64,000 nt of DNA, from contig CAVZBT010000012.1 of assembly GCA_963773605.1 (NCBI GenBank), positions 1,116,001 through 1,180,000 on the forward strand. The letters are read 5' to 3'. Positions 38,684-48,288 of this stretch are shown piece by piece; the first letter of the stretch is position 1, and every line of letters begins with the position of its first letter. This DNA comes from CAVZBT01 sp963773605. Its GTDB lineage: Bacteria; Acidobacteriota; UBA6911. Below the pieces are notes generated by a model, which had not been told where the DNA came from, ran no database searches, and worked only from the letters and a program-made list of their open reading frames with translations. Made by a program: the position numbers and the translations under genes.

Positions 38684-38766
38684 GGAGTGCGGCGGCTCGA
38701 CGCCGCTTTCCCGGGCGGCGGCTCGACGCCGCCCACCACCGGAATCGCGGCCAGTGACACAGCGCG
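38684..38766 (+). repeat. Dispersed palindromic repeat, copy near 38.7 kb
   Basis: Begins GGAGTGCGGCGGCTCGACGC, continues CGCTTTCCCGGGCGGCGGCT and ends GCGGCCAGTGACACAGCGC. It is nearly identical to 48390-48477 over about 85 bases. It contains two tandem GCGGCG...CGCCGC palindromes. It lies in the spacer upstream of the divergent DUF5658 and aminotransferase genes. Confidence 0.75.
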
Positions 38767-38857
38767 GTCTATTCCATCGCAGCCCGTTTGCCCCTTGACC
38801 CCTCTGCCCCTGTGCCCCTAGAGTTGGCGCGCAAAGCGAGCCAAGCCCTATGACGGG

Positions 38858-40087
38858 ATGTCTTCGACCGATCCGCGAGGTTATCGACGCGCAAACACCG
38901 GTGCTCCCGTGAACGCCGGCCGGGCTTCCCTCGCCCGCTCCGTTGCGGCGGTCGCGCAGTCCCGCATCCGGGAGCTGGCCGACATCGCCATGTCGATGGA
39001 CGGCGTCCTCCGGCTCTACTTCGGCGAATCCAACCTGCCCACACCCCAGTACATCAAGGACGCGGCCATCCGGGCCCTGGAGCAGGGCTACACGTACTAC
39101 ACGGCCAATGCCGGGCTGCCGAGCCTCCGTCGCGCCATCGCCGACAAGTATCGCGAGATCCACTCCGTGGCGCTGGACCCCGCGAGGGAGATCGTCGTCA
39201 CGGCCTCCGGGGTGCAGGCCCTGAATGTCGCCATCCGCTGCGTCCTCGACCCGGGGGACGAGGCCATCGTCCTCACGCCCGCCTGGCCGAACGGCGGAGC
39301 CATCGTGCGCCTGTGTTCCGCGACCCCGGTGGAAATCCCTCACCCGCTGAGCGGCGCGCGCTATGAAATCGACTTCGGCGCCGTCGTCGACGCCATCTCG
39401 GACCGCACGCGCCTGATCGTCTACACGTCGCCCTCCAATCCCCTGGGGTGGGTGGCGCGCCCACGAGACCAGCAGATGCTGCTCGATATCTGCCGCAGCC
39501 GCGGCCTCTGGCTCCTGGCCGACGAGGTCTACGAGCGCCTCTATTACGAGGGGGCCGTCGCCCCATCGCTGCTCCGTCTGTGCGACCGGCACGACGCCGT
39601 CATCGTCGTGCACTCGTTTTCCAAGAGCTACTGCATGACCGGGTGGCGCCTGGGCTGGCTCGTGGCGCGCGCCGACCTCGCGCTCAAGGCGACGCAACTG
39701 AACGAGTTCATCGTCTCGCACGCACCCTCGATGGCGCAGAAGGCCGCCGAAACCGCCCTGGGCGAGGGCGAACCCGAACTGCGCCGCATGGTGGACCGGC
39801 TGAGGGAAAACCGCGACTTCGTCCGCGCCGCGCTCATCGATATCCCGGGCGTTGCGGTCCCGCAGGCCGAGGGCGCCTTCTACCTCTTCCCGAGGATCGA
39901 AGGGGTGGACGATTCGTTCGCGCTCTGCCGGCAGCTGCTGATCGAGGAAAAGGTCGGCATCGCACCCGGGGTGGCGTTCGGGACCGGAGGCGAAGGGTCC
40001 GTCCGCATATGCTATGCGGCCGACCGCAGCGTCCTCGAACCGGCCGTCGAACGCATCGGCGCCTTCCTCCGCAGGCTGGATCGGTAA
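38858..40087 (+). CDS. Class I/II PLP-dependent aminotransferase
   Basis: A 409-residue fold-type I aminotransferase, probably acting on aspartate or another amino acid. Family motifs: LYFGESNLPTPQYIKDAA, GYTYYTANAGLPSLRRAIA, VTASGVQALNVAI, YTSPSNPLGWV, LLADEVYERLYY and HSFSKSYCMTGWRLGW, with the PLP lysine at about K256 and the closing FGTGGEGSVRICYA. The first 35 residues are poorly conserved, so a later start is possible. It stands alone; its neighbours are unrelated. Confidence 0.9.
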   Translation: MSSTDPRGYRRANTGAPVNAGRASLARSVAAVAQSRIRELADIAMSMDGVLRLYFGESNLPTPQYIKDAAIRALEQGYTYYTANAGLPSLRRAIADKYREIHSVALDPAREIVVTASGVQALNVAIRCVLDPGDEAIVLTPAWPNGGAIVRLCSATPVEIPHPLSGARYEIDFGAVVDAISDRTRLIVYTSPSNPLGWVARPRDQQMLLDICRSRGLWLLADEVYERLYYEGAVAPSLLRLCDRHDAVIVVHSFSKSYCMTGWRLGWLVARADLALKATQLNEFIVSHAPSMAQKAAETALGEGEPELRRMVDRLRENRDFVRAALIDIPGVAVPQAEGAFYLFPRIEGVDDSFALCRQLLIEEKVGIAPGVAFGTGGEGSVRICYAADRSVLEPAVERIGAFLRRLDR

Positions 40088-40124
40088 AGATCAATCGGGC
40101 TGCGGCGTGCCGGCCCCGTGGCGG

Positions 40125-43109
40125 CTACACGTCGAGCCCGACGGACCGCATCAGTTCCAGCGCGTTGCTGCGCTGCACCACACCCGGCCGGAGTCGATAG
40201 TCGAACTCGATCCTGCCGTTCTCCAGCCGGTCCTCGAAGTGGACGTTGGCCGCCCGGGGCGCAAGCACCTCGGCAATGTGGGCGAGGGCCAGGTCGTGGG
40301 TCGTCAGCAGCCCGATGGCCCCCCGCTGCGCGAGCCCGCGGATGACCGCCTCGGCGCCGATGCTCCGGTCGTGCGAGTTCGTCCCCTGAAGCAGTTCGTC
40401 GAGCAGAAACAACAGGGACAGCGGCCCGCGGGTAATGTCCACCAGCTGCCGCAGCCGGGTGATTTCCGTGTAAAACCGCGAACTGCCGGCCTGCAGCGAG
40501 TCGGTGATCCTGATGCAGCCCCCCACCGCCAGAGGCGAAATGCGCAGCCGCAGGGCGCGCACGGGGGAGCCGCAGAGCGCCAGGACCGCGTTGGTCCCGA
40601 CGCTGCGCAAGAGCGTGCTCTTCCCCGACATGTTCGACCCGCTGATGACCAGAACGCTCAGGTCAGGGCCCAGCGTGAGGTCGTTTCTGACGTTGCGGCC
40701 GTCCGGGAGCAGGGGATGCCCCAGGCCAACCGCCTCGAAGCAGGGCCCCCCGTCGACGATCTCGGGAAAAGGATCGCGCGGGTGCTCGTAGCTGTGGCCT
40801 GCCAGGGCACACAGCGCCTCCATTTCCCCTGCGGCTTCCAGCCAGCGCCTTACCGCCGGCCCCGACTTGCGCCGCCAGGCCTCGATGGCAAAAGCCATCT
40901 GCGTGCCCCAGAGAAGCACCCCGGCGATCAAGGCAAACATCTGGTTGCGGCGCGAATCGAGCAGCACGATGAGCTGATTGAGCCGCGCAATGCGCACCGA
41001 CGGAGGCTGGCCCTGCGTCTCGAGGGCCCGCCGGAGCTCCACGAGACGCCGGCAGCGAAACCGCTCGCCTTCCAGGCGCTGCAACAGCTGGGCCAGGAGA
41101 GCCAGATCGCGCCCAGGGGCCTCCACCGCCTCGATGACGCGCCGCACCCGGGGGCGCAGCCACAAGGCGAAGCCACCCTCGACGGCCGCGGGCACCGCAA
41201 ACCAGGCCGCGATGCCCGTCACCCCCCACAGGATCAGACCCGCTGCGCCCAGCACGGCCAACGCGGCGGCGACGCCGCGCAGCTTCCCGGATGAGAGCAG
41301 CGGCGGGGCGCTCCCCCAACCGGCCAGCGCCGCCGGGTCCAACGTCGACCGCAGGCCGCTCCCGAGCACCGCGATGTCCTCGCGCACATCCAGGCGGTGC
41401 CGCAATTCCTCGACGGCCTCCTGCCTGGACCGGATCTCGGCCGGACTCGCCGGAGCCCGCAGCCACCCGGCCAAGGCGTCCTCGCCAGCCCGCGTGCGCG
41501 CCGTGCACAAGAGTTCAAAAAGCGACCCCTTGCCGAACAGATCGAGATCGTCCGCATAGGGATGGGAGGCATCGGAGTACCGCGTTCCGGCTGTGCCCCG
41601 CCCCGCCCAACGGTCCTGCAGCCTCGCGATCCCCTGTTCGTAGAAACCGGCGGCGCGTTCCAGGCGACCGCGCGCCCGCGCCACCCGCTCATGCACCACG
41701 ACGAGCACGGCGAAAAACACGGCCGGCGCCGCCAGCCACCACGGGCTGAGCAGCCGGGGACCGAACCAGAGCCAGGCAATCGCGGCAGCCGCAACAAAGA
41801 GCGCCAGCCGCAGGTTGCCAATCGTCCGGTGCATCCGGTCTTTGAGGGCAGCCGCCGACCGGCGCGCTGCCAGCCTGCGGCCGTACTCGGACAGGGGATC
41901 GGAGGACATCGCCGGCCCGCTCATCAAACCTTTATAGAACCACTTAAAGTGATACATTAGACATGCTATTAAAAAGAAGATCAACACAAAGCAAAGCCCA
42001 AAGAGAAGCGAGGCGTTGACCGGCGCCGCCAGCGGGGCGAACAGGCGGCTGAAGAGATACGCTTTCAGGGTGAGCGCCGGGCCCGCGCCCGCCGAAACCC
42101 TGACGTAGGCGAGCAGCTTCGCCAGCAGTCCCGCCATCACGTAGAGGGCGATGGCGTTCATGCCGTAAATGGCAAACGGCTTCGCCCAGCGGCGCAGCCC
42201 CTGGACGTCGACGAGCCAGTAGCAGGCGGCAAAGACGCTGGCGGCCATTCCGGCCATGAAGACGGAAAATGAGCTGGTCCAGAGGTTCTTGTTGATGGGC
42301 AGCCAGGCGTCCATGGCCAGGCCGGCGACGATCAACGCGTTGCCCACGAGAAAGATCCAGGCCGTCTTTTCGGGCGCGCTCCGCCGTGCGCGCAGGATGT
42401 GGCCGGTCAGGATGCCGAGCAGGGTTGTGGCTATGGCCGGCAGGGTGCTGACGATCCCCTCGGGGTCCCAGGTGTTGGACGCCCACATGTGACCGCGCAG
42501 CAGCATGCTGTCGACGTAGTGGGCGAAATTCCCGTCCACGTCGAGCGCCCCGGCACCGTGACCCGGCACCGGGACGAACCGCATCACGATCCAGTACCCG
42601 CCCAGCAGCGCCGCGGTCGACAGGATCTGCCCGCGGACACCGCTCCACAGGTAAATGACGGTGGCGACGAGGTAGCAGACCGCGATGCGCTGAAGCACCC
42701 CGGGGATGCGGATGGTCCCCGGGTCAAAACGCGGGACGGCCGCGAGGAACAGGCCCAGGGCGAAGATCACGGCGGAGCGGCGCAGGGCGTGCAGCAGGAG
42801 CGTGCCGCGGCCGTCGCCGCACGCGAGCCGCTTTGCGAAGGAAAACGTCATGGCCACGCCGACAATCCACAGGAAGAACGGGAAGATCAGGTCGGTGAAG
42901 GTCCACCCGTGCCACTCGGCGTGGCGCAGCGGCGGGTACACCGCGTCCCCGGTCCCGGGGTTGTTGACCAGCAGCATCGCGGCGATCGTTGCGCCCCTGA
43001 AGACGTCGAGAGACTCGAGCCGCTGCTTTGTCCGCGGCGCCGGCGCGCGCGTGCCCGTCTCGCCTTCCGCCGGGACGGGTGCGGCTGCCGGGTTCAGGGT
43101 TTGTGCCAT
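40125..43109 (-). CDS. HGSNAT-like acyltransferase joined in one frame to a membrane MutS-family protein
   Basis: A 994-residue reading frame with two full proteins end to end. Residues 1-395 are a polytopic acyltransferase of the heparan-alpha-glucosaminide N-acetyltransferase type (RLESLDVFRGATIAAMLLVNN, LRHAEWHGWTFTDLIFPFF, GVLQRIAVCYLVATVIYLW, WDPEGIVSTLPAIATTLLG). From Met396 (MSGPAMSSDPLSEYGRRLAAR) a membrane-anchored MutS relative follows: two helices, a clamp-like region, further helices, then the ATPase with Walker A SGSNMSGKST (about residue 825), Walker B LSLLFLLDELLQGTNS and TTHDLALA. MutS mismatch-binding domain I is absent. Removing one T at about 41935 would end the first protein as KWFIKV and leave a TGATG stop/start overlap, so two separate genes are at least as likely as a true fusion. 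Confidence 0.8.
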   Translation of the reverse strand: MAQTLNPAAAPVPAEGETGTRAPAPRTKQRLESLDVFRGATIAAMLLVNNPGTGDAVYPPLRHAEWHGWTFTDLIFPFFLWIVGVAMTFSFAKRLACGDGRGTLLLHALRRSAVIFALGLFLAAVPRFDPGTIRIPGVLQRIAVCYLVATVIYLWSGVRGQILSTAALLGGYWIVMRFVPVPGHGAGALDVDGNFAHYVDSMLLRGHMWASNTWDPEGIVSTLPAIATTLLGILTGHILRARRSAPEKTAWIFLVGNALIVAGLAMDAWLPINKNLWTSSFSVFMAGMAASVFAACYWLVDVQGLRRWAKPFAIYGMNAIALYVMAGLLAKLLAYVRVSAGAGPALTLKAYLFSRLFAPLAAPVNASLLFGLCFVLIFFLIACLMYHFKWFYKGLMSGPAMSSDPLSEYGRRLAARRSAAALKDRMHRTIGNLRLALFVAAAAIAWLWFGPRLLSPWWLAAPAVFFAVLVVVHERVARARGRLERAAGFYEQGIARLQDRWAGRGTAGTRYSDASHPYADDLDLFGKGSLFELLCTARTRAGEDALAGWLRAPASPAEIRSRQEAVEELRHRLDVREDIAVLGSGLRSTLDPAALAGWGSAPPLLSSGKLRGVAAALAVLGAAGLILWGVTGIAAWFAVPAAVEGGFALWLRPRVRRVIEAVEAPGRDLALLAQLLQRLEGERFRCRRLVELRRALETQGQPPSVRIARLNQLIVLLDSRRNQMFALIAGVLLWGTQMAFAIEAWRRKSGPAVRRWLEAAGEMEALCALAGHSYEHPRDPFPEIVDGGPCFEAVGLGHPLLPDGRNVRNDLTLGPDLSVLVISGSNMSGKSTLLRSVGTNAVLALCGSPVRALRLRISPLAVGGCIRITDSLQAGSSRFYTEITRLRQLVDITRGPLSLLFLLDELLQGTNSHDRSIGAEAVIRGLAQRGAIGLLTTHDLALAHIAEVLAPRAANVHFEDRLENGRIEFDYRLRPGVVQRSNALELMRSVGLDV

Positions 43110-43164
43110 CGGGATCCTCTCCGCTCCACCAAATTCTTATCACGAAACCGCGGAAAGCCAAGCA

Positions 43165-43639
43165 CTACTGCCGGCGCAGCTGGCGCAGGGCCTCGTACAT
43201 GGCGACCGCGACGGCGGCGGCCAGGTTGAGGCTGCGCACGTGGGGGGAACTCATCGGGATGACCAGCGCGTGTTCCTGGTGTTCGGCCAGGAGTGCGTCA
43301 GGCAACCCGCGCGACTCCGGCCCGAACACCAGGCAGTCCCCGGCCGCGTACTTGACCTCCGTGAAGGGGCGCCCCGCGCGCGCGCTGAAGTAGAAGAGCC
43401 GTGAGCCCGGCAGACGCCGCCGACAGTCCCGACAGGTCGTTCTCGCGCCGCACGTCCACGTGGGGCCAATAGTCCAGCCCGGCCCGCCGGACGGACCGCT
43501 CGTCCAGCCTGAAACCGGGCATTCCGACGATGTGCAGGGGAACGCAGTTGGCGGCGCACAGGCGGGCGATGTTTCCCGTGTTCGGGTGGATCTCGGGCCG
43601 GACGAGCGCGACGTGGAGGTCGGGCAGCGCGCAGGTCAT
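43165..43639 (-). CDS. trmL: tRNA (cytidine(34)-2'-O)-methyltransferase, one frameshift
   Basis: A SPOUT (trefoil-knot) methyltransferase of about 157 residues that methylates the wobble ribose of some leucine tRNAs. Start: MTCALPDLHVALVRPEIHPN, then TGNIARLCAANCVPLHIVG and GLDYWPHVDV. The frame changes at about 43415-43421, where one extra G in GGCGGCG breaks the gene; the rest reads RLPGSRLFYFSARAGRPFTE, LVFGPESRGLP and IPMSSPHVRSLNLAAAVAVA, the knot and SAM-binding motifs. Length fits TrmL. All motifs are preserved apart from the one-base shift. Confidence 0.88.
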
Positions 43640-43814
43640 GAGCCCTCCAGCACACGGTGCGCATGCTTCAGGCGGCGGACGACTTCCGGCCGGGCACCGT
43701 TTTGAGGGCCACTTCCACGCCGCCGGGCAGGGGCACGACCTCCGGCACGTGGTGCAGGCGCGCCGCGCGGCCGCCGGAGAGCCAAGGCAAGGCCACCGCA
43801 GGCGGCGGGATGGG

Positions 43815-43833
43815 CGGATGAGCGGCTCATCCG
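43815..43833. terminator. Hairpin over the stop of the fadB-like gene
   Basis: CGGATGAG-CGG-CTCATCCG, a perfect 8-base stem with a 3-base loop, includes the TGA stop of the 3-hydroxyacyl-CoA dehydrogenase gene. No T-run follows, so it may protect the mRNA end instead of terminating transcription. Confidence 0.35.
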
Positions 43834-45972
43834 GACGTGCGCATGGCACGCGGGTTGAGGCTGTCGAACCCGGCGAACGTGCCGCCCCCGCGGGCGAGCC
43901 GGGAGAGCAGCGGCGCCGGCGACCAGTGATCCCCGAACCGGTCCTGGAAATCACGCACCCTCGCGTAGACCCTGTCCAGCCCCACGGTGTCGGCGTACCA
44001 CATGGGACCGCCGCGGTGCGCGGGGAACCCGTAGCCGTGCACGTAAATGATGTCGATGTCGACGGCCCGCAGGGCGATGCCCTCCTCGAGAATCCTTGCC
44101 CCTTCGTTGACGAGCGCGTAGATCGTGCGCTCGATGATTTCCCCCGGCGGGACCTCGCGCTGCGTGATCCCGGCATCGTGGACGCATTGGGCGATGATCC
44201 TGTCGACTTCGGGATCGGAGATCGCTTTTCGGCTCCCCGGCGTGTACCGGTACCATCCGGCGCCGGTCTTCTGGCCGAAGCGGCCCGATTTCGCAAAGCC
44301 GGTCCGCGACTACGGGTTGCCGTACCCGAGCCGTCCCGGCGTCCCCGTACTCTTTTCGTACGCGCCAGCCCACGTCCAGGCCCGACAGGTCGGCGGTGGC
44401 CAGCGGACCCATCGCCATGCCGAAGTTGTACAGAGCAGTGTCGACCTGCTGCACCGTCGCGCCCTCCTCGACGAGAAACTGCGCCTCGCGCTGGTACTGG
44501 TGGTACATCCGGTTGCCGACAAAGCCCCGGCAGTTGCCGACCAGAACGGCGGTTTTGCCCAACTGCCGTGCCAGCGCCATCGAAGACGCGATCGTCCGGG
44601 GGGAGGAAGCCGCGCCGCGGACTACCTCCAGCAGGCGCATCACGGCGGCCGGGGCAAAGAAGTGGTGGCCGACGACATTTTCGGGCCGGGACGTCGTCGC
44701 GGCGATCTGATCGATATCGAGGCCCGAGGTGTTAGTGGCGAGAATTGCCTCGGGCCGGCAGGCCGAGTCGAGCTCGGCGAAAACCCGCCGCTTCAGCTCC
44801 ATCGACTCGAACACCGCTTCGACCACCACGTCGACGGCCTCGAGACCGCCGTAGCCCATCTGCGCACGAATCAGGCGCAGGCGCCGCTCCGCCGCCTCCG
44901 GCGCGATGCGTCCCTTCGCCACGGAGGCCGCATAGTCTCTCCGGATGGTGTCCATGCCCCGGTCGAGCGCCTCGCGCGCCAGATCCACCAGCAGCACCGG
45001 GATGCCGGCGTTCGCGTAGACCATGGCGATGCCGCATCCCATCGTCCCGGCGCCGACGACCGCGGCCGAACGCACCTCCGCGACCGGGGTGTTTTTCGGG
45101 ACGCCCGGGATCTTCGAGACCTCCCTTTCGCCGAAGAAGACATGAACCAGGGCTTTGGACTGCTCCGAGAAGAGGCACTCCATGAAGAGTTCCGCCTCCC
45201 GGGCGCACCCGGCTGCGAAGTCCAGTTGGGTGGCGGCTTCAATGGCCTCGATCGCCTTCAGGGGAGCGAGCCTGCCGCGGTCGCGGGTGCGCACCCGCTC
45301 GCGCGCACCCGCGAAGAGCGCCGCGTTCTCCGGCGCGTGTCCCAGCCTGGCGTCCAGCAGCCGCGTCTTACGGGGTCCCGCGCCGGCGGCCGCTTCACGG
45401 GCGAAGGCAACGGCCCCGCCCTCCAGGTCGGCGTCGACGATCCGGTCCACGATGCCCGAGGCGAGAGCGTCCGCGGCGCCGATCGGGCTGCCGCTCGTGC
45501 ACATGTCGAGGGCCTTCGCGATCCCGGCGAGGCGCGGCAGCCTCTGGGTCCCGCCTGCGCCCGGGATCAGCCCCAGCTTGACTTCAGGCTGCCCCAGCTG
45601 GGCGGAAGCGAGCGCCACGCGGTAGTGGCAGGCCATGGCCACTTCCAGGCCCCCTCCGAAGGCCGTGCCGTGAATCGCACAGACCACCGGCTTGGGGGCA
45701 TCTTCGAGCGCATACAGCAACGGGTGCAGTCCCACACCGCGCGCCCTCGCACCCGAGGTCATCTTCTGGAACTCACGTATGTCGGCGCCGGCAATGAACG
45801 TCTTCCCGTCCCCGATCAAGACGACTCCCTTCAGGGATGGGTCGCTCACCGCCGCATCGAGGGCGGCGGCGATCCCTTCCGGCACACCGGGGCTGAGGGC
45901 GTTCACCGGGGGATTGCTGACCCTGATGATGCCGATATCACCTTGGACCCCAAGCGACACCAATTCCGTCAT
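43827..45972 (-). CDS. Bifunctional enoyl-CoA hydratase / 3-hydroxyacyl-CoA dehydrogenase, one frameshift
   Basis: A FadB/FadJ-type fatty-acid oxidation protein of about 715 residues. The crotonase domain comes first (IGIIRVSNPPVNALSPGV, FIAGADIREFQ, IHGTAFGGGLEVAMACHYR, LGLIPGAGGTQRLPRL), with the two catalytic glutamates in GLE and PEVK. Then the NAD-binding domain (VVGAGTMGCGIAMVYANAG, VVEAVFESMELK, ATNTSGLDIDQIA, GHHFFAPA, FVGNRM) and the C-terminal 3HCDH repeats. The frame breaks at about 44284-44287: one extra C separates RLCEIG from RFGQKTGAGWYRYTPGS; the remainder ends YGFPAHRGGPMWYADTVG and NPRAMRTSG. ATG 45972 follows GAGGAGG. The thiolase partner gene is not in the window. Confidence 0.9.
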
Positions 45973-46244
45973 GGCCTGCCTCCTCTTCTGCCCCGAATCC
46001 GTCAGGGGACTGCATAGCATCTTGTAACACCGCCCCGCCCCCTCACCAAGCGGCTTCTCCCATTGCGCCGCGGGGAGGCGGGAGAATCGGCCCGACCCGT
46101 CCCGACGAGCTACAACCGGTTGCGCTCGAGAAATCCATCGGTCCCGCAGCCTCCGCGGGCCGCGGCGAGCCGACGCGGCCCACCCGCCCGCCCCATGCGC
46201 AGCCTCGCGTCAGGTACAATGATCCGAGCGCAGGAGGACGAGCG

Positions 46245-46955
46245 ATGCCCTTGCACGAATACAGAAAAAAACGCCGCTTCGATGTCACTCCGGAACCGGC
46301 CGGGAAGGAGGCCCCCGCTGCCCGGCGCGGCAAGAAGCTCGCCTTCGTCATCCAGAAGCATCGGGCCACGGCCCTGCACTACGACCTGCGTCTCGAGTGG
46401 GACGGCGTGATGCTCTCCTGGGCGGTCCCGAAGGGACCTTCCCGCGACCCCGCCGTCAAGCGCCTCGCCATGCAGGTCGAGGATCACCCGATCGAATACA
46501 ACAAGTTCGAAGGGATCATCCCGGAGGGCGAGTACGGCGGCGGCACCGTGATGATCTGGGACAAGGGGACCTGGACACCCGAGATGCCCGAGGTCGAGGC
46601 CGCGATCCGGAAAGGGGACCTCAAGTTCTCGCTGCACGGGAAGAAGCTCCGGGGGTCGTGGGTGCTCGTGCGTACCCGGCCGCGCCCGGGCCAGGAGCGC
46701 GCCTCGTGGCTGCTCATAAAACACCGCGACGACTGGGCGGGCACGGAAGACGTGACGGAACTCGAGCCCCGCTCGATTGTTTCGAATCGCCTGCTCGTGG
46801 AAATCGCACGCGACGAAGGGGGCGACATCCTCAAGGCCGCCGAAGGAGACCCGCCCGACCTCCTCCGGGAGATCATCAAAGACCCGCGGCTGCTTTCGCC
46901 GCCCACGAAGCGCCGCAGCAAGTCAGTCTGGCATTCCAAAAAGACGAAGCCCTGA
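46245..46955 (+). CDS. Stand-alone LigD-type 3'-phosphoesterase domain protein
   Basis: A 236-residue protein containing only the phosphoesterase part of the NHEJ ligase LigD. Conserved metal- and phosphate-site segments: FVIQKHRATALHYDLRLEWD (His and Asp), LSWAVPKGPSRDP, RLAMQVEDHPIEYNKFEG, IPEGEYGGGTVMIWD and GSWVLVRT. LigD PE enzymes trim 3'-phosphates and ribonucleotides at DNA ends before ligation. No ligase, polymerase or Ku gene is adjacent. The C-terminal 60 residues (DDWAGTEDVTELEPRS onward) are typical linker-like sequence of the stand-alone group. Confidence 0.85.
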   Translation: MPLHEYRKKRRFDVTPEPAGKEAPAARRGKKLAFVIQKHRATALHYDLRLEWDGVMLSWAVPKGPSRDPAVKRLAMQVEDHPIEYNKFEGIIPEGEYGGGTVMIWDKGTWTPEMPEVEAAIRKGDLKFSLHGKKLRGSWVLVRTRPRPGQERASWLLIKHRDDWAGTEDVTELEPRSIVSNRLLVEIARDEGGDILKAAEGDPPDLLREIIKDPRLLSPPTKRRSKSVWHSKKTKP

Positions 46956-47114
46956 CCCGGACGCATACGAACTTTTTCCCGTGCCTTCGGCGGGCCTTCC
47001 ATGGCAGGCTCTGTCCTTGGGCACAACCGAAGCGGCTGTTCTGCCGAAGGGCACGAAAATCACGGAATCGACAAGCTAGGCCCGTCGTGCAGGCAGAGGG
47101 GAGGCATACCTGTC

Positions 47115-47441
47115 ATGTCCAGAGTGCGAATTGCCCTGGTGGCCGCAAACCTGCTGACACTGGTCGACCTCGCCCGCGGCGCATTGCCGGCGGAGCTGGA
47201 ACGGCTTGCGTTCCTGCTTGGGCAGTGGGAGAGCGACGGCCGTTCGGCGCTGGGGGCGGGAAGCGGGAAGGCGAGCTTCGCCTGCGGTCTCCAGGATCGG
47301 GTCATCCTCCGGACGAGCTACGCCCTGTACCCGGCGTCCGCCGCGGCGGCGGCGCGGCACGACGACCTGATGGTGATCTGTGTGGACGACGGGCGCGCGG
47401 TGAGGGCGGATTACTACGACAACGAGGGGCACGGCAGGTGA
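47115..47441 (+). CDS. Truncated heme-binding-barrel-like (THAP4/DUF1794-type) exported protein
   Basis: A 108-residue protein with a signal-like N-terminus (RVRIALVAANLLTLVDLARGALP) followed by the opening of a lipocalin-like barrel: LERLAFLLGQWESDGRSA ... FACGLQDRVILRTSYALYP ... DDLMVICVDDGRAVRADYYDNEGH. Related proteins continue for about 60 more residues after DNEGH, whereas this frame stops four codons later (GHGR). The missing part is not found in other frames of the short spacer, so I read it as truncated. Start chosen at ATG 47115. Confidence 0.5.
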   Translation: MSRVRIALVAANLLTLVDLARGALPAELERLAFLLGQWESDGRSALGAGSGKASFACGLQDRVILRTSYALYPASAAAAARHDDLMVICVDDGRAVRADYYDNEGHGR

Positions 47442-47476
47442 GACCGCGGCGGCCGGGTCTGAGGATGCGAAACCGA

Positions 47477-47528
47477 CAGGGGCGCGGCGCGATGTGGTAC
47501 GGCACCACAAGGCGAACCCGCGCCCCTG
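47477..47528. terminator. Hairpin between convergent genes
   Basis: CAGGGGCGCGG (47477-47487) and CCGCGCCCCTG (47518-47528) are perfect 11-base arms; inside them GTGGT...ACCAC forms a second small stem. It lies between the ends of two converging genes and could terminate in both directions, though no U-tract is seen. Confidence 0.45.
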
Positions 47529-47565
47529 CTCGCAACCGCCGGTCGTTTTCAAACGAAGCCGGGGC

Positions 47566-48288
47566 CTACGGCGCCTTCACACCCAGGACATGGATGGCCA
47601 CGCGGCGGTTTTTCGCGCGCCCGTCCCGGGTCTTGTTGTCCTCGACGGGATTGGCTTCGCCCAACCCCAGCGAGCTGATGCGGAACAGCTCGACCTTCGC
47701 GGTCCCGACCAGGTAGCGCACCACGCTGTCGACGCGGCGGTTGCTGATCTGGACGTTGTATTCAGGATCGCCGACCGAATCCGTGTAGCCCTGCAGCTCG
47801 AGCAACAGGTTCCTGTCGCCGGCGAGGGTCTTGGCCACGGAATCCAGCACCTGGCGTCCCGCGTCGTCGAGGTTCACACTGCCAAACTTGAACAGCACGT
47901 CCTGGCTGTCGACCGTCTGGTAGTTGTTCCGGTTCACGAACGCCGCCGAGTTCTCCTTTGAGGCGGTCATGGCGCTGTTGGCCGTCTCGCGGGCTTCCGT
48001 ACCGGTCCGCTTCGCGTCTTCGATTTTCGGGTCGAGCGCCTTCACCGCGCCACCCAGGCCGGTGTTGACTTCCTCGATCCGCGCGGTGTTCCGCTTGTTC
48101 AAAGAGGACAGTTCCCCGACCTGGTTCCCGAGATCGGCGCGGCGGTTCGCCTCCTCGTCGATCTTCTTCGTGAGTTCCGCCTGGGTCGTGCCCACCTGCT
48201 GTTGCACGTACTTCTTGGTCGCGCACGAACACAGCAAGACAAGCCCGAACGTGAGGGTCAGGACGAGCAACGCACGTCGCATAATCAT
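47566..48288 (-). CDS. OmpA-family peptidoglycan-associated lipoprotein
   Basis: A 240-residue outer-membrane lipoprotein. Hydrophobic N-terminus with lipobox LCSC (Cys22), an alpha-helical coiled-coil-like stretch (about 30-115, QAELTKKIDEEANRRADLGNQ onward), then a C-terminal OmpA/Pal domain: VLFKFGSVNLDDAGRQVL, LELQGYTDSVGDPEYNV, QISNRRVDSVVRYLV, LGLGEANPVEDN and GRAKNRRVAIHV, with the Asp and Arg that bind diaminopimelate in place. It probably tethers outer membrane to peptidoglycan. Its upstream spacer contains the repeats at 48.4-48.6 kb. Confidence 0.9.
   Translation of the reverse strand: MIMRRALLVLTLTFGLVLLCSCATKKYVQQQVGTTQAELTKKIDEEANRRADLGNQVGELSSLNKRNTARIEEVNTGLGGAVKALDPKIEDAKRTGTEARETANSAMTASKENSAAFVNRNNYQTVDSQDVLFKFGSVNLDDAGRQVLDSVAKTLAGDRNLLLELQGYTDSVGDPEYNVQISNRRVDSVVRYLVGTAKVELFRISSLGLGEANPVEDNKTRDGRAKNRRVAIHVLGVKAP

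Noticed and set aside
43636..43830. 64-codon minus-strand frame between trmL and the fadB-like gene
   Set aside because: The translation is Arg/Ala/Pro-rich. Another frame gives ALPWLSGGRAARLHHVPEVV, which looks more protein-like but has no start and no match I know.
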